Assembly: GCA_029203145.1 (NCBI GenBank)
Contig: CP119309.1
Span: 1,513,001 to 1,577,000 of the forward strand
Origin: Candidatus Brevundimonas phytovorans
GTDB taxonomy: Bacteria; Pseudomonadota; Alphaproteobacteria; Caulobacterales; Caulobacteraceae
Direction: 5' to 3'
Length of the DNA stretch: 64,000 bases
A model generated the notes under the pieces. That model had not been told where the DNA came from and made no database searches. It saw nothing but the letters and a program-made list of their open reading frames with translations. The position numbers were made by a program, and so were the translations under genes. Below, piece by piece: positions 30,410 through 41,586 of this stretch. Each line of letters starts with the position of its first letter. Position 1 is the stretch's first letter.

Positions 30410-31852
30410 TTACCCGACGCCGACGCCAGAGGCGGCGGCGCGGGTCAGCGGCTCCAGCCAAGTCAGAGCGACGATCACCAGCGGGAAGCAGAAGGCGGCG
30501 GCCGCAAGCGCGATCCACTTGGCTTCCAGCGGCGACTTGTCCGGCGCGACGTCGGTCGCCGGGGCGTCGAACCACATCACCTTGATGATGCGCAGGTAGT
30601 AGAAGCCGGCCACGACCGAGGCGACCAGACCAGCGGCGCCGGCCATCCAGTAGCCCGCGTCTGCGGCGGCGCCGAAGACGAAGAACTTGCCCCAGAAGCC
30701 CGACATCGGCGGAATGCCGACAGCCGACAGGGACAGGACGGTCAGGGCGACCGCCATCAGCGGGCGATCCTTCTTCAGACCGGCCAGATCGGCGATCTTG
30801 CGGATCGGACGACCGTTGCGGCTCAGCGACAGCAGGACGGCGAAGAAGCCGAACTGGTCGATGACGTAAAGGGTCATGAACATCAGCGTGGCCTGAACCC
30901 CGGCTTCAGTGCCCGCCGCCACGCCCAGCAGGGCATAGCCGATGTTGATGATCGACGAATAGGCCAGCAGACGCTGGATGTCCTTCTGCATCAGACCGCC
31001 GAACGAACCGACGGCGAAGCTGATCAGCGAGATCAGGATGATGACCTGGGCCCACTGGGCGTGCGCGACACCGAAGCCTTCGACCAGGACGCGGATGATC
31101 AGGACCATGGCGGCGATCTTGGGCGCCGTGGCGAACAGGGCCACGACCGGGGTCGGGGCGCCTTCATAAACGTCAGGCGTCCACATGTGGAACGGCGCGG
31201 CCGAAACCTTGAACGCCAGACCGCAGATCAGGAAGACCAGACCGAAGATCAGGCCCGGACCAGGGTTGGCGGTGGCGAAGGCGGCGATGTCGACGAAGCG
31301 CATCGAACCGGCGAAGCCGTAGATCAGGCTGGCGCCGTAGAGCAGCAGGCCCGACGACAGGGCGCCCAGGACGAAATACTTCAGGCCCGCTTCCGAGGCC
31401 TTCAGGTTGTCGCGGTGATAGGCGGCCAGGACGTAGAGGGCCAGCGAGTGCATCTCGATGCCGATGTAGAGCGAGATCAGGTCGCCCGACGAGGCCATCA
31501 TCGACATGCCGACCGAGGCCAGCACGATCAGGACGGGGTACTCGAACTTGGCGATGCCGTTGCGGTGGATCCAGCCGTCACCGAGGACGATGGCGACGGC
31601 CGCCGACAGGAAGATGGCGACCTTGCCATAAACAGCCAGCGGATCAGCCACATAGGCGCCGTTGAAGGCCGTACCCAGCGGACCGACTGCGGCCAGAACC
31701 GAGGCCGCGGCCAGCAGCAGGATCGACAGGCCCGAGATCAGGCGCGTCGACTTCTCGCCGGTGAAGGCGCCGAGCATGAGCAGCACCAGCCCGCCGACCG
31801 CAAGGGTCAGCTCCGGGGCGGCGAGTTGAAGGGCGGAAGACAGATCAGTCAT
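30410..31852 (-). CDS. nuoN: NADH-quinone oxidoreductase subunit N
   Basis: NuoN is one of three antiporter-like proton-pumping subunits of respiratory complex I in the inner membrane. The 480-residue protein has about 14 hydrophobic segments. The core reads MHSLALYVLAAYHRDNLKAS (discontinuous helix region), FKVSAAPFHMWTPDVYEGAP and LLAYSSIINIGYALLG, typical for the subunit. The ATG at 31852 (MTDLSSALQLAAPELTLAVG) is preferred over an upstream TTG. It is the last nuo gene and continues directly into birA. Confidence 0.96.
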   Translation of the reverse strand: MTDLSSALQLAAPELTLAVGGLVLLMLGAFTGEKSTRLISGLSILLLAAASVLAAVGPLGTAFNGAYVADPLAVYGKVAIFLSAAVAIVLGDGWIHRNGIAKFEYPVLIVLASVGMSMMASSGDLISLYIGIEMHSLALYVLAAYHRDNLKASEAGLKYFVLGALSSGLLLYGASLIYGFAGSMRFVDIAAFATANPGPGLIFGLVFLICGLAFKVSAAPFHMWTPDVYEGAPTPVVALFATAPKIAAMVLIIRVLVEGFGVAHAQWAQVIILISLISFAVGSFGGLMQKDIQRLLAYSSIINIGYALLGVAAGTEAGVQATLMFMTLYVIDQFGFFAVLLSLSRNGRPIRKIADLAGLKKDRPLMAVALTVLSLSAVGIPPMSGFWGKFFVFGAAADAGYWMAGAAGLVASVVAGFYYLRIIKVMWFDAPATDVAPDKSPLEAKWIALAAAAFCFPLVIVALTWLEPLTRAAASGVGVG

Positions 31853-31859
31853 TATGCTC

Positions 31860-33347
31860 TCACCCGCCAATGGCTGCGCGATAGGCGGTCGTCAGGGCCT
31901 CAACGGTCGGCCCGGTGTAGTCGAGGACGGCGTTGGGATAGAGACCCAGCCAGATGGTGCCCACGATCAGCGGCACGAAGATCAGCAGCTCGCGCTTGTC
32001 GATGTCCGTGATGGTCTTCAGCGCCGGGTTCGTGATCTCGCCGTACATGACGTTGCGGAACAGCGTCAGGGCATAGACCGCCGAGAAGATGACGCCCGAG
32101 GCGGCGATCAGGGCGGCCCAGGTCGAGACCTTATAGGCGCCGGTCATCGTCAGCACTTCGCCGATGAAGCCCGAGGTGCCCGGCAGGCCGACGTTGGCCA
32201 TGGTGAACATCAGGAAGATGGCGGCGTACCAGGGCATACGCGCCGTCAGGCCGCCGTAGAAGGCGATCTCGCGGGTATGCATCCGGTCATAGATGACGCC
32301 GACGCAGAGGAAGAGCGCGCCCGAGATCAGGCCGTGGCTCAGCATCTGGAAGACCGCGCCCTGCACGCCGGTGTCGTTGCCGGCGAAGATGCCCATGGTC
32401 ACGAAGCCCATATGGGCGACGGACGAATAGGCGATCAGCTTCTTGATGTCCGTCTGACGGAAGGCGACCAGCGAGGTGTAGACCACGGCGATGACCGACA
32501 GGGTCAGCACCAGGGGCGTAAACATCTGCGACGCCACCGGGAACATCGGCAGGTTGAACAGGATGAAGCCGTAACCGCCCAGCTTCAGCAGGATGCCGGC
32601 CAGGATGACCGAACCGGCCGTGGGCGCCTGAACGTGGGCGTCGGGCAGCCAGGTGTGGACAGGCCACATCGGCATCTTGACCGCGAACGAGGCGAAGAAG
32701 GCCAGCCACAGCAGGGGCTGAACGGCGGGGTCGAAGGCGTATTTCTTCAGCTCGGGGATGCTCGTGGTGCCCGTCTCATGGGCCATCCACAGCATGGCCA
32801 GCAGCATCAGCACCGACCCCAGCAGGGTGTAAAGGAAGAACTTGTACGAGGCGTAGATCCGGTTCGCCCCGCCCCAGATGCCGATGATCAGGAACATCGG
32901 CACCAGAGTGCCTTCGAAGAAGATGTAGAAGAGGAAGAGGTCCAGCGACGTGAAGACGCCGATGACCAGGGTCTCCAGCACCAGGAAGGCGATCATGTAT
33001 TCGACGACGCGCGTCTCGATCGATTTCCAGCTGGCGATGATGCAGATCGGCATCAGGAAGGCCGTCAGCAGGACGAACAGGATCGAGATCCCGTCCACGC
33101 CCAGGTGATAACCGGCGCCGGCGAACCAAGCGTAGTTTTCAACGAACTGATAGGCCGGGTTCGACGGATCGAACTGGGCGACCAGCAGGACGGACACGGC
33201 CAGCACCACAAGCGTAGTGGCCAGGGCGATCCAGCGCGCGGCCGGAGCCGCGGCGTCCTGACCGCCCTTGTTCGTCAGGCAGGCCAGCAGCAGCAGGCCG
33301 GCGCCGACCAGCGGCAGGAAGGTGACGATGCTCAGAATGTGAGGCAC
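31860..33347 (-). CDS. nuoM: NADH-quinone oxidoreductase subunit M
   Basis: Antiporter-like proton-pumping subunit of complex I, 495 residues from the chosen start. It shows [20 protein letters not shown] and [20 protein letters not shown], the lysine-bearing conserved helices, then [18 protein letters not shown] and [15 protein letters not shown]. The GTG at 33347 is preferred because a GGGGAG ribosome-binding site lies about 9 bases upstream and 5 bases separate it from the nuoL stop. A GTG at 33365 would overlap nuoL and lacks a site. Confidence 0.95.
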   Translation of the reverse strand: MPHILSIVTFLPLVGAGLLLLACLTNKGGQDAAAPAARWIALATTLVVLAVSVLLVAQFDPSNPAYQFVENYAWFAGAGYHLGVDGISILFVLLTAFLMPICIIASWKSIETRVVEYMIAFLVLETLVIGVFTSLDLFLFYIFFEGTLVPMFLIIGIWGGANRIYASYKFFLYTLLGSVLMLLAMLWMAHETGTTSIPELKKYAFDPAVQPLLWLAFFASFAVKMPMWPVHTWLPDAHVQAPTAGSVILAGILLKLGGYGFILFNLPMFPVASQMFTPLVLTLSVIAVVYTSLVAFRQTDIKKLIAYSSVAHMGFVTMGIFAGNDTGVQGAVFQMLSHGLISGALFLCVGVIYDRMHTREIAFYGGLTARMPWYAAIFLMFTMANVGLPGTSGFIGEVLTMTGAYKVSTWAALIAASGVIFSAVYALTLFRNVMYGEITNPALKTITDIDKRELLIFVPLIVGTIWLGLYPNAVLDYTGPTVEALTTAYRAAIGG

Positions 33348-33352
33348 GAGGC

Positions 33353-35428
33353 TCAGGCTCCCCACGTGAAGATGGCGAAGGCAAGGAACGCAGCCACGCC
33401 GATCAGCATCACGAATGCATAGAAATAGACAAAACCGGACTGGAAGCGGGCCAGCCAGCCACCGGACTTCATCGACGCCCAGGCGGCGCCGTTGGGACCG
33501 AGGCCGTCGATGATCTTCACGTCGCCGATCTTCCAGAAGAAGTCGCCGATCGCCTTGGCGCCCTTCACGAAGACGGCGTCATAGAGCTCATCGAAGAACC
33601 ACTTGTTGTAGAGGAAGGTCCACAGCGGGCCCTTGCGATCGGCCCACTGCTTGGCGACGCCTTCCTTAAGGACGTAGATCCAGAAGGCGGCGAAGGTGCC
33701 CAGCAGGGTGACGACCAGCGGCGACCACTTCACCCAGGTCGGGACGTTGTGGCTCTCGTGCAGGACGTGGTTGTCGCTGCCGACGAAGATGGCGCCGCGC
33801 CAGAACTCGGCCTCATGGTGGCCGATGAAGTGCGGGGCGAAGATCATGCCCGCGAACACGGCGCCGATCGACAGCACCAGCAGCGGCAGGACCATGGGCG
33901 CCGGGCTCTCATGCGGCGACAGCGGACCATGGTGGTGGTCGTCGTGCGCATGGTCATCACCGTCGAGCGGCTCGGAGTGGGTCTCCAGCTGGGCGTGCGA
34001 AGCGTGGTCGTCGGCGGCGTGATGACCGTCGTCCTTCCACTTGGCCGTGCCGTGGAAGGTCATGAAGACCAGGCGCCACGAGTAGTAGGCCGTCAGCAGG
34101 GCCGCCGAGATGCCGATGACGAAGGCGAACATGCCCGCAGCCGAGTGGCCCGACGTCGCCGCCGCATAGGCGCTCTCGATGATGGAGTCCTTGGAGTAGA
34201 AGCCGGCGAAGCCGCCGACGCCGGGCAGACCCAGGCCGGTGATGGCGATGGTGCCGATCATCATGACCGCATAGGTCACGGGCAGCAGCTTCCACAGGCC
34301 GCCCATCTTCCGCATGTCCTGCTCGTGGTGCATGCCGTGGATCACCGAACCGGCGCCCAGGAACAGCAGCGCCTTGAAGAAGGCGTGCGTGAACAGGTGG
34401 AACATGGCGGGCTGATAGGCGCCCACGCCAGCGGCGAAGAACATGTAGCCCAGTTGCGAACAGGTCGAGTAGGCGATCACGCGCTTGATATCGTTCTGCA
34501 TCATGCCGACGGTCGCGGCGAAGATGGCCGTGATGCCGCCGATGATGGCGATGAACAGCGACGCCGTCGGCGCGTGCTCATACAGAGGCGACAGCAGGCA
34601 GACCATATAGACGCCGGCGGTGACCATGGTCGCCGCGTGGATCAGGGCCGAAACAGGCGTCGGGCCTTCCATGGCGTCCGGCAGCCAGGTGTGCAGGAAG
34701 AACTGGGCCGACTTGCCCATGGCGCCGATGAACAGCAGCAGACCGGCCAGATCGAGGGCCGACCAGGTGTGGCCCAGGAATTCCCAGCCCGAGCCGACCT
34801 TGCCGGCGATCTGCGGGAACAGCTCGGCGAACTGGATCGTGCCGAACATCCAGAAGATGGTCATCATGCCCAGCAGGAAGCCGAAGTCGCCGACGCGGTT
34901 GACCACGAAGGCCTTGATGGCGGCGGCCGAGGCCGTGGACTTCTTGTACCAGAAACCGATCAGCAGATAGGAGGCCAGACCCACGCCTTCCCAGCCGAAA
35001 AACATCTGCAGGAAGTCGGCGGCCGTCACCAGCGCCAGCATCATGAAGGTGAACAGCGACAGGTAGGCGAAGAAGCGAGGACGGCTGTCGTCCTCGGCCA
35101 TGTAGCCCCAGGAATAGAGGTGAACCAGCGACGACACCGTCGTCACCACGATCAGCATGGTGGCCGACATGGCGTCCACGCGGATCGACCAGTTCGACTG
35201 GAAGTCGCCGACGTGGATGAAGGGCGCGATGTGGACGGTGAAGGCTTCGAGCCCGCCCCAGGTCCACTGGCTGAACACGATCCACGAGACCGCGCACGAG
35301 AAGAACAGCAGGCCGGTCGTGACCGACTGCGAGGCGATGTTCCCGATCCTGCGACCGAAGAAGCCAGCGATCATCGCCCCCAGCAGGGGGGCGAAGACGC
35401 CAAGAGTGACGAGAGTCTGGATAGTCAC
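33353..35428 (-). CDS. nuoL: NADH-quinone oxidoreductase subunit L
   Basis: The largest antiporter-like subunit of complex I, 691 residues, with the long lateral helix that couples the membrane arm. Conserved regions are [59 protein letters not shown] and [17 protein letters not shown] loop encoded by about 33930-34035 is unusually His- and Asp-rich ([14 protein letters not shown], then [11 protein letters not shown]). It starts with GTG after GGAAC, 7 bases from the nuoK stop. Confidence 0.96.
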   Translation of the reverse strand: MTIQTLVTLGVFAPLLGAMIAGFFGRRIGNIASQSVTTGLLFFSCAVSWIVFSQWTWGGLEAFTVHIAPFIHVGDFQSNWSIRVDAMSATMLIVVTTVSSLVHLYSWGYMAEDDSRPRFFAYLSLFTFMMLALVTAADFLQMFFGWEGVGLASYLLIGFWYKKSTASAAAIKAFVVNRVGDFGFLLGMMTIFWMFGTIQFAELFPQIAGKVGSGWEFLGHTWSALDLAGLLLFIGAMGKSAQFFLHTWLPDAMEGPTPVSALIHAATMVTAGVYMVCLLSPLYEHAPTASLFIAIIGGITAIFAATVGMMQNDIKRVIAYSTCSQLGYMFFAAGVGAYQPAMFHLFTHAFFKALLFLGAGSVIHGMHHEQDMRKMGGLWKLLPVTYAVMMIGTIAITGLGLPGVGGFAGFYSKDSIIESAYAAATSGHSAAGMFAFVIGISAALLTAYYSWRLVFMTFHGTAKWKDDGHHAADDHASHAQLETHSEPLDGDDHAHDDHHHGPLSPHESPAPMVLPLLVLSIGAVFAGMIFAPHFIGHHEAEFWRGAIFVGSDNHVLHESHNVPTWVKWSPLVVTLLGTFAAFWIYVLKEGVAKQWADRKGPLWTFLYNKWFFDELYDAVFVKGAKAIGDFFWKIGDVKIIDGLGPNGAAWASMKSGGWLARFQSGFVYFYAFVMLIGVAAFLAFAIFTWGA

Positions 35429-35435
35429 GTTCCGA

Positions 35436-35744
35436 TCAGCCCTTCATCACGGAGGCGTCGTCAACCGCGATGTCGCCGCGGTTACGGAAGAAGGTCACAA
35501 GGATCGCCAGACCGACAGCGGCTTCAGCCGCGGCGACGGTCAGGACGAACATGGCCATCAGCTGACCCGACACGTCGTTGAGATAGGTCGAGAAGGCGAC
35601 GAAGTTGATGTTCACCGCGAGCAGGATCAGCTCGACCGACATCAGGATGATGATGACGTTCTTGCGGTTCACGAAGATGCCGAACACCCCGATGGTGAAC
35701 AGCATGGCGGCGACCGCCAGATAGTGCTGGAGCGAGATGTCCAT
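35436..35744 (-). CDS. nuoK: NADH-quinone oxidoreductase subunit K
   Basis: Small complex I membrane subunit, 102 residues, three membrane helices. It shows [20 protein letters not shown] and [15 protein letters not shown], with the two conserved glutamates of the proton path expected in these helices, and ends [18 protein letters not shown]. The ATG at 35744 overlaps the nuoJ stop by one base, with GAGGAG 8 bases before it. A GTG one codon earlier is also possible. Confidence 0.95.
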   Translation of the reverse strand: MDISLQHYLAVAAMLFTIGVFGIFVNRKNVIIILMSVELILLAVNINFVAFSTYLNDVSGQLMAMFVLTVAAAEAAVGLAILVTFFRNRGDIAVDDASVMKG

Positions 35745-36370
35745 CACAGAAGCTCCTCGGGGGTGACGCCCTGGCCGGTGGCGACCGACTTGACCTCGAC
35801 GGCCTTGGCCCGTTCGCGGTTGGCCTGGGCGGCCAGGTCCTGACGACGGACGCCGGGACGATGACGCAGGGTCAGGACGATGGCGCCGATCATGGCGATC
35901 AGCAGCACGATGCCCGCAGCCTGGAAGAAGTAGACGTAGTCCGTATAGAGCACGCGACCGATCGCCTCGATGTTGGTGGCGTCAGCCGTGGCGACCACGG
36001 GGGCGATGGAGGCCTTGGCCGCACCGCCCTGCACCACGGTGATCGACACCATGATCATCTCGGCCAGCAGCACCCCGGCCACGATGGCGGCCAACGGCAG
36101 GTAGCGGGCGTAGCCTTCGCGGAGGCGGACGAAGTCGACGTCCAGCATCATGACCACGAACAGGAACAGCACCGCGACGGCGCCGACGTAGACGACCACC
36201 AGCAGCATGGCCAGGAACTCTGCGCCCAGCAGGACGAACAGGCCGGCGGCCGAGAAGAAGCTGAGGATCAGCCACAGGACGGAGTGCACGGGATTGCGCG
36301 CGGTCACGACCAGAAGGCCCGAAACCACGGCGACCGTCGCCAGAAGATAAAACGCTATGCCTTGCAGCAT
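35744..36370 (-). CDS. nuoJ: NADH-quinone oxidoreductase subunit J
   Basis: Complex I membrane subunit of 208 residues with five hydrophobic segments. It reads [40 protein letters not shown] with the pi-bulge helix, and [12 protein letters not shown], all characteristic. The C-terminal tail is polar ([20 protein letters not shown]). It lies 63 bases after nuoI, the widest gap inside the nuo genes. Confidence 0.95.
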   Translation of the reverse strand: MLQGIAFYLLATVAVVSGLLVVTARNPVHSVLWLILSFFSAAGLFVLLGAEFLAMLLVVVYVGAVAVLFLFVVMMLDVDFVRLREGYARYLPLAAIVAGVLLAEMIMVSITVVQGGAAKASIAPVVATADATNIEAIGRVLYTDYVYFFQAAGIVLLIAMIGAIVLTLRHRPGVRRQDLAAQANRERAKAVEVKSVATGQGVTPEELL

Positions 36371-36433
36371 GGGTGGGACAAAGCCCCCTTCAAAATCTTG
36401 CGCTGCGATCCCATGGCGGAATCGCGGCTCGGT

Positions 36434-36925
36434 TTAGCGATACGGAGCGTCGAGTTCCAGATTCTTCGCGATCAGCCGTTCCCAGCGGTCGCCGTTGTCC
36501 AGCAAACGGGCCTTGTCATAGAGCAGTTCTTCGCGCGTCTCGGTGGCGAACTCGCTGTTCGGTCCCTCGACGATGGCGTCCACCGGGCAGGCCTCCTGGC
36601 ACAGGCCGCAGTAGATGCACTTGACCATGTCGATGTCGTAACGCGTCGTGCGGCGGCTGCCGTCGGCGCGCGGTTCGGCCTCGATGGTGATGGCTTGCGC
36701 CGGGCAGATGGCCTCGCACAGCTTGCAGGCGATGCAGCGTTCTTCACCGTTGGGATAGCGGCGCAGCGCGTGTTCGCCACGGAAGCGCGGCGACTGCGGG
36801 TTGCGCTCGAACGGATAGTTCACCGTCGCCTTCGGCTTCATCATGTACTTCATCGACAGGCCGACGGCGCCGAACACGTCGGTCAGCATCGCGCCCTTGG
36901 CCGCCTGAACGATACGGGTCAGCAT
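36434..36925 (-). CDS. nuoI: NADH-quinone oxidoreductase subunit I
   Basis: Peripheral complex I subunit carrying clusters N6a and N6b, 163 residues. The two 8Fe ferredoxin motifs are plain: [19 protein letters not shown] and [19 protein letters not shown]. The N-terminus reads [20 protein letters not shown], an amphipathic helix docking on the membrane arm, and [15 protein letters not shown] precedes the first cluster. The ATG at 36925 shares one base (TAATG) with the stop of the small lipoprotein gene upstream. Confidence 0.96.
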   Translation of the reverse strand: MLTRIVQAAKGAMLTDVFGAVGLSMKYMMKPKATVNYPFERNPQSPRFRGEHALRRYPNGEERCIACKLCEAICPAQAITIEAEPRADGSRRTTRYDIDMVKCIYCGLCQEACPVDAIVEGPNSEFATETREELLYDKARLLDNGDRWERLIAKNLELDAPYR

Positions 36926-37137
36926 TACGATTTCACTCCGGCGCACTCGCGTTCATAGCGCGCGCTTTCCTTGTCGAGGGTTCCGCACAGGCGCGCACGT
37001 TCAGCGTCTTCACGCTGAATTCGCTCTACCTTGCGTTCCCATTGATAGACCGAGACGGGCTCGGCCTCATACGCAGCGCAACCGCCGGCCGCGCCCAGGA
37101 GAACCAGGCCGATCAGTGCTGTGGCGCGCACGCCCAT
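36925..37137 (-). CDS. Small putative lipoprotein within nuo operon, 70 aa
   Basis: A 70-residue protein inserted between nuoH and nuoI. It shares one base with each neighbouring stop or start, so it is fully coupled to the operon. The N-terminus [20 protein letters not shown] is a lipoprotein signal with Cys20 as the candidate lipidation site, though AAGGC is a slightly unusual lipobox. The mature part is short, charged and helical ([20 protein letters not shown]), with two further cysteines at 51 and 65 that could form a disulfide. I do not recognise the family. Placement suggests a role in complex I assembly or stability, which is inference. Confidence 0.75.
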   Translation of the reverse strand: MGVRATALIGLVLLGAAGGCAAYEAEPVSVYQWERKVERIQREDAERARLCGTLDKESARYERECAGVKS

Positions 37138-38213
37138 CACGCACCTACCGCGAAGACGCGCCAGGCCGCCACGGCCACCACGGCGATCAGCGACGTCGGC
37201 AGGAAGATCTTCCAGCCCAGGCGCATCAGCTGATCGTAGCGGTAGCGCGGCACGAAGGCCTTGGTCAGGGCGATCATGAAGAACCAGAAGACGATCTTGG
37301 TCGCCAGAACCAGGAAGTAGAACAGGTTGGCCAGGAAGGTCGGCCAGCTGTCGAGGAAGTCGGTCGGGAAGCCCGGGTTCCAGCCGCCGCAGAACAGCAG
37401 GCTGATCATGGCGCACATGAAGACGATGTTGGCGTATTCGCCGATCATGAACAGCAGGTAGGGGGTCGACGAATATTCGACCTGATAACCGGCCACCAGT
37501 TCCGACTCTGCTTCGGGAAGGTCGAAGGGCGGGCGGTTGGTCTCGGCCAGGGCCGAGATAAAGAAGACGATCGTCATCGGGATCATGACCACGATGGTCG
37601 GCAGGGTGTCCAGGCCGCCGCCGAACATGTTCCAGTTCCAGATCCACCCGGTCTGCTGGGTGACGATCTCGGTCAGGTTCATCGTCCCGGCCAGCAGGAT
37701 GACGTTGATGATGACCAGGCCCATCGAGACCTCATAGGACACCATCTGCGCCGCCGAACGCAGCGAACCCAGGAACGGGTACTTCGAGTTCGAAGCCCAG
37801 CCGCCCATGATGATGCCGTAAACGCCCAGCGAGCTGATCGCCAGGATGTAAAGAATGCCGACGTTCAGGTCCGAGATCACCCAGCCCGGCGCGAACGGGA
37901 TCACGGCCCAGGCGATGAAGGCCAGGATGAAGGTGATCAGCGGCGCGGCCAGGAAGACGACCTTGTCGGAACCCGACGGGACGACAATTTCCTTGAGCAC
38001 GAACTTGAAGAAGTCGGCGAAGGACTGCAGCAGGCCGAAGGGGCCGACCACGTTGGGGCCTTTGCGCATCTGCACGCCGGCCCAGATCTTGCGGTCCGCC
38101 AGCAGCAGGAAGGCCAGCGAGATCAGAATCCCGACCGTGACGATCAGAATGCCGCCGAGGGTGGCGAGGGTCCAGCCGAGGGGGGTGGCCCAGAAGGAGG
38201 TCGCAGCGTCCAT
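37137..38213 (-). CDS. nuoH: NADH-quinone oxidoreductase subunit H
   Basis: NuoH forms much of the quinone-binding chamber of complex I in the membrane. The 358-residue protein has about eight hydrophobic segments. It reads [20 protein letters not shown] and [20 protein letters not shown], then [20 protein letters not shown] and [10 protein letters not shown], the conserved acidic loops. It starts 3 bases after the nuoG stop. Confidence 0.96.
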   Translation of the reverse strand: MDAATSFWATPLGWTLATLGGILIVTVGILISLAFLLLADRKIWAGVQMRKGPNVVGPFGLLQSFADFFKFVLKEIVVPSGSDKVVFLAAPLITFILAFIAWAVIPFAPGWVISDLNVGILYILAISSLGVYGIIMGGWASNSKYPFLGSLRSAAQMVSYEVSMGLVIINVILLAGTMNLTEIVTQQTGWIWNWNMFGGGLDTLPTIVVMIPMTIVFFISALAETNRPPFDLPEAESELVAGYQVEYSSTPYLLFMIGEYANIVFMCAMISLLFCGGWNPGFPTDFLDSWPTFLANLFYFLVLATKIVFWFFMIALTKAFVPRYRYDQLMRLGWKIFLPTSLIAVVAVAAWRVFAVGA

Positions 38214-38216
38214 GAT

Positions 38217-40262
38217 TTACTCCGCCGCCAGAACGACCGGGGCAGTCCGCTCGGCGGACAGCTCGGCCATGGTTTCGCTGGCGCGCGCGATCGGGTTGGT
38301 CAGGTAGGGATCGACGATGGTCGAGACGAAGGCGACGTCGCCCAGATCGCCTTTGGCGCCCAAGGCCGCCACGTCGAACGACGCCGCCGGGGCCAGATAG
38401 TCGATGCGGCCAAAGGTCGGATGGTCGCCCATCAGCTTGGCGCGCAGCTGCTCCAGGGTGTCGAACGGCAGCTTGCAGCCGACCCGTTCCGACAGGGCGC
38501 GGATGATGGCCCAATCTTCCTTGGCCTCGCCCTTGGGGAAGACGACGCGTTCGGCCATCTGCACCCGGCCCTCGGTGTTCACGTACAGGCCCGACTTCTC
38601 GGTATAGGCGGCGCCCGGCAGGATGACGTCGGCGCCGTGCGCGCCACGGTCGCCATGCGAACCCAGATAGACGCGGAAGGCGTCCGAGGCGGAGGCGTTG
38701 ACCTCATCGGCGCCCAGCAGGAACAGCACGTCCAGCGCGCCCGGCTTCAGCATGCCGGCGACGTCCAGACCGCCGTCAGCGGGAACGAAGCCCATGTCCA
38801 GACCGCCGACGCGCGCCGCTGCGGTGTGCAGGACGTTGAAGCCGTTCCAGCCGTCCTTGACCACGCCGACCTTCTTGGCCAGCGCGCCCAGGGCGTTCAG
38901 CACAGCCGCGCCGGTGTCGCCGATCAGGGCGCCCGCGCCGACGATGATCGCCGGGCGTTCGGCCTTGGTCAGGAAGTCGACAGCCGCCTTGGGCAGCTTG
39001 CCCAGGGTCTTCGAACCGGCGCCCAGGTAGTTGTAGTCATAGGTCAGGTCGACCTGCTCGCCGATGACGCCGATCTCGGCGGCGCCCTTCAGCCAAACTT
39101 TGCGCAGACGCGTGTTCAGCAGCGGCGCTTCCGTGCGCGGGTTGGCCCCGACGATCAGGATGGCGTCTGCGTTTTCAATGCCTTGCAGGCCGGAGTTGAA
39201 CAGCCAGCCCTCACGAGCCCCCTGCCCGATCGCGGCGCCGTCCTGACGGCAGTCGGTGTTGGCCGAGCCCAGGGCGCGGAACAGGTCCAGCGTCGCCTTC
39301 ATCGACTCGGCGTCCTGCAGGTCGCCGGCGATGACGCCGATGCGGTCAGCCGAAGCCGACTTGATCTTGGTGGCGACCGCGGCCAGCGCCTCGTCCCACG
39401 AGGCGACGCGCAGCTTGCCGTTTTCACGCACCCACGGGCGGTCGAGGCGACGGGCTTGCAGACCATCGACGGCGTAGCGGCTCTTGTCCGACAACCACTC
39501 CTCGTTAATGCCCTCGTTCACGCGCGGCAGCACGCGCATGACCTCGGCGCCGCGCGCGTCGGCGCGGATGTTCGAGCCCAGGGCGTCCATGACGTCGATG
39601 GTCTCGGTCTTCTTCAGCTCCCACGGGCGATAGTGGTACTGCCACGGGCGGTGCGTCAGGGCGCCCACCGGGCACAGGTCGTTGACGTTGCCCGACAGCT
39701 CGCTGTCGATGTTCTTTTCCAGATAGGTCGTGATCTCGGCGCCTTCGCCGCGCGAGATCATGCCGATGTCAGGAACGCCGGCCACTTCGGTGATGAAGCG
39801 GACGCAACGCGTGCATTGGATGCAGCGCGTCATGAACGTCTTGACCGTCGGGCCCATGTTCTTTTCTTCGACCGCGCGCTTGTTCTCGCCGTAGCGCGAA
39901 CCGTCACGGCCATAGCCGACAGCCTGGTCTTGCAGGTCACACTCGCCGCCCTGGTCGCAGATCGGGCAATCCAGCGGGTGGTTGATGAGCAGGAACTCCA
40001 TCACCCCTTCGCGGGCCTTCTTGACCATCGGCGTGTCGGTGAAGATTTCCTGACCTTCAGCGGCCGGCAGGGCGCAGGACGCCTGCGGCTTCGGCGGTCC
40101 GGGCTTCACTTCAACCAGGCACATCCGGCAGTTGCCGGCAATGGACAGACGCTCGTGGTAGCAGAAACGCGGGATCTCTTGCCCGGCCAGTTCTGCGACC
40201 TGCAGAACCGTCATGCCGGGTTCGAACTCGGTTTCGACGCCGTTGACCTTGGCGATAGGCAT
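38217..40262 (-). CDS. nuoG: NADH-quinone oxidoreductase subunit G
   Basis: The large iron-sulfur subunit of complex I, 681 residues. The N-terminal ferredoxin domain has RFCYHERLSIAGNCRMCLVE (2Fe-2S, N1b), then PICDQGGECDLQDQ (N5 region) and TRCIQCTRCVRFITEVAG (N4). The C-terminal part is a molybdopterin-oxidoreductase-like domain that lacks the cofactor, as in other NuoG. It follows nuoF by 4 bases. Confidence 0.96.
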   Translation of the reverse strand: MPIAKVNGVETEFEPGMTVLQVAELAGQEIPRFCYHERLSIAGNCRMCLVEVKPGPPKPQASCALPAAEGQEIFTDTPMVKKAREGVMEFLLINHPLDCPICDQGGECDLQDQAVGYGRDGSRYGENKRAVEEKNMGPTVKTFMTRCIQCTRCVRFITEVAGVPDIGMISRGEGAEITTYLEKNIDSELSGNVNDLCPVGALTHRPWQYHYRPWELKKTETIDVMDALGSNIRADARGAEVMRVLPRVNEGINEEWLSDKSRYAVDGLQARRLDRPWVRENGKLRVASWDEALAAVATKIKSASADRIGVIAGDLQDAESMKATLDLFRALGSANTDCRQDGAAIGQGAREGWLFNSGLQGIENADAILIVGANPRTEAPLLNTRLRKVWLKGAAEIGVIGEQVDLTYDYNYLGAGSKTLGKLPKAAVDFLTKAERPAIIVGAGALIGDTGAAVLNALGALAKKVGVVKDGWNGFNVLHTAAARVGGLDMGFVPADGGLDVAGMLKPGALDVLFLLGADEVNASASDAFRVYLGSHGDRGAHGADVILPGAAYTEKSGLYVNTEGRVQMAERVVFPKGEAKEDWAIIRALSERVGCKLPFDTLEQLRAKLMGDHPTFGRIDYLAPAASFDVAALGAKGDLGDVAFVSTIVDPYLTNPIARASETMAELSAERTAPVVLAAE

Positions 40263-40266
40263 ACGA

Positions 40267-41580
40267 TTACTCCGCCGCGATCGCGTGGCCGGCGAAGTTC
40301 GCGCGGCGGCTGCGGTAGGTTTGAATTCGGTCTTCGATCTCGTGACGGAAGTGCCGGATCAGGCCCTGAACGGGCCAGGCGGCGGCGTCGCCGAGGGCGC
40401 AGATGGTGTGGCCTTCGACCTGACCGGCCACGTCGAGCAGCAGGTCGATTTCCGACGGATCGGCGTCGCCCACGGCCATGCGTTCCAGCACGCGCCACAT
40501 CCAGCCGGTGCCTTCGCGGCAAGGCGTGCACTGGCCGCAGCTCTCATGCTTGAAGAAGTAGCTGATGCGGGCGATCGCCTTCACGATGTCGGTGGACTCG
40601 TCCATGACGGTCACGCCGGCGGTGCCCAGCGACGAGCGCATTTCGCGCATGGAGTCGAAGTCCATCAGCACGGTTTCGGCCTGTTCGCGCGTGATGACCG
40701 GGCAGGAGGCGCCGCCCGGGATGATGGCTTTCAGGTTGCCCCAACCGCCACGCACGCCGCCGCCGTGATCTTCGATCAACTGGCGCAGCGGGATCGACAT
40801 GGCCTCTTCGACCACGCAGGGCGTGTTCACGTGACCCGACAGGCTCATCAGCTTGGTGCCGGTGTTGTTCGGGCGGCCGAAGCTGGCGAACCAGTCTGCG
40901 CCCCGGCGCAGGATGGTGCCGACCACGGCGATCGATTCCACATTGTTCACGGTCGTCGGGCAGCCGTAGAGGCCAGCGCCCGCCGGGAACGGCGGCTTCA
41001 GGCGCGGCTGGCCCTTCTTGCCTTCGAGGCTCTCCAGCAGGGCGGTCTCTTCGCCGCAGATATAGGCCCCGGCGCCGTGGTGGATATAGACGTGGAAGTC
41101 CCAGCCATGGACGTTGTTGTCGCCGATCAGCTTGGCCTCATAGGCCTGCTTGACGGCGGCTTCCATGCGCTCGCGCTCCAGCACGTACTCGCCGCGCAGG
41201 TAGATGTAGCAAGCATGGGCCTGCATCGCGAAGGAGGCGATCAGGGCGCCTTCGATCAGCAGTTGCGGATCATGGCGCATGATCTCGCGGTCCTTGCAGG
41301 TCGCGGGCTCGGATTCATCGGCGTTGATGACCAGGTAGTGAGGACGATCCTTCACTTCCTTCGGCATGAAGGACCACTTCAAGCCGGTCGAGAAACCGGC
41401 GCCGCCGCGTCCGCGCAGGCCCGAGTTCTTCACGTTGGTGATGATCCAGTCGCGGCCAAGGTCCAGCATGTCCTTGGTGGCGTTCCACGCGCCGCGCTGC
41501 TTCGCACCCTCCAGGCCCCAGTCATGGAAGCCGTAGAGGTTGGTGAAGATGCGATCCTTGTCTTCGAGGATTCCGACCAT
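40267..41580 (-). CDS. nuoF: NADH-quinone oxidoreductase subunit F
   Basis: NuoF binds NADH and FMN and carries cluster N3. The 437-residue protein shows the FMN loop [20 protein letters not shown], the NADH-site region [40 protein letters not shown] and the cluster motif [19 protein letters not shown]. It starts 6 bases after an 88-residue membrane protein gene that separates it from nuoE. Confidence 0.97.
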   Translation of the reverse strand: MVGILEDKDRIFTNLYGFHDWGLEGAKQRGAWNATKDMLDLGRDWIITNVKNSGLRGRGGAGFSTGLKWSFMPKEVKDRPHYLVINADESEPATCKDREIMRHDPQLLIEGALIASFAMQAHACYIYLRGEYVLERERMEAAVKQAYEAKLIGDNNVHGWDFHVYIHHGAGAYICGEETALLESLEGKKGQPRLKPPFPAGAGLYGCPTTVNNVESIAVVGTILRRGADWFASFGRPNNTGTKLMSLSGHVNTPCVVEEAMSIPLRQLIEDHGGGVRGGWGNLKAIIPGGASCPVITREQAETVLMDFDSMREMRSSLGTAGVTVMDESTDIVKAIARISYFFKHESCGQCTPCREGTGWMWRVLERMAVGDADPSEIDLLLDVAGQVEGHTICALGDAAAWPVQGLIRHFRHEIEDRIQTYRSRRANFAGHAIAAE

Positions 41581-41586
41581 GAGCCC

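Noticed and set aside
37116..40553. Very long open frames on the plus strand opposite nuoG-nuoF and similar long antisense frames elsewhere
   Set aside because: They mirror highly GC-rich, conserved genes on the other strand, have no ribosome-binding sites and read as low-complexity Gly/Arg/His/Gln sequence with no family motifs.
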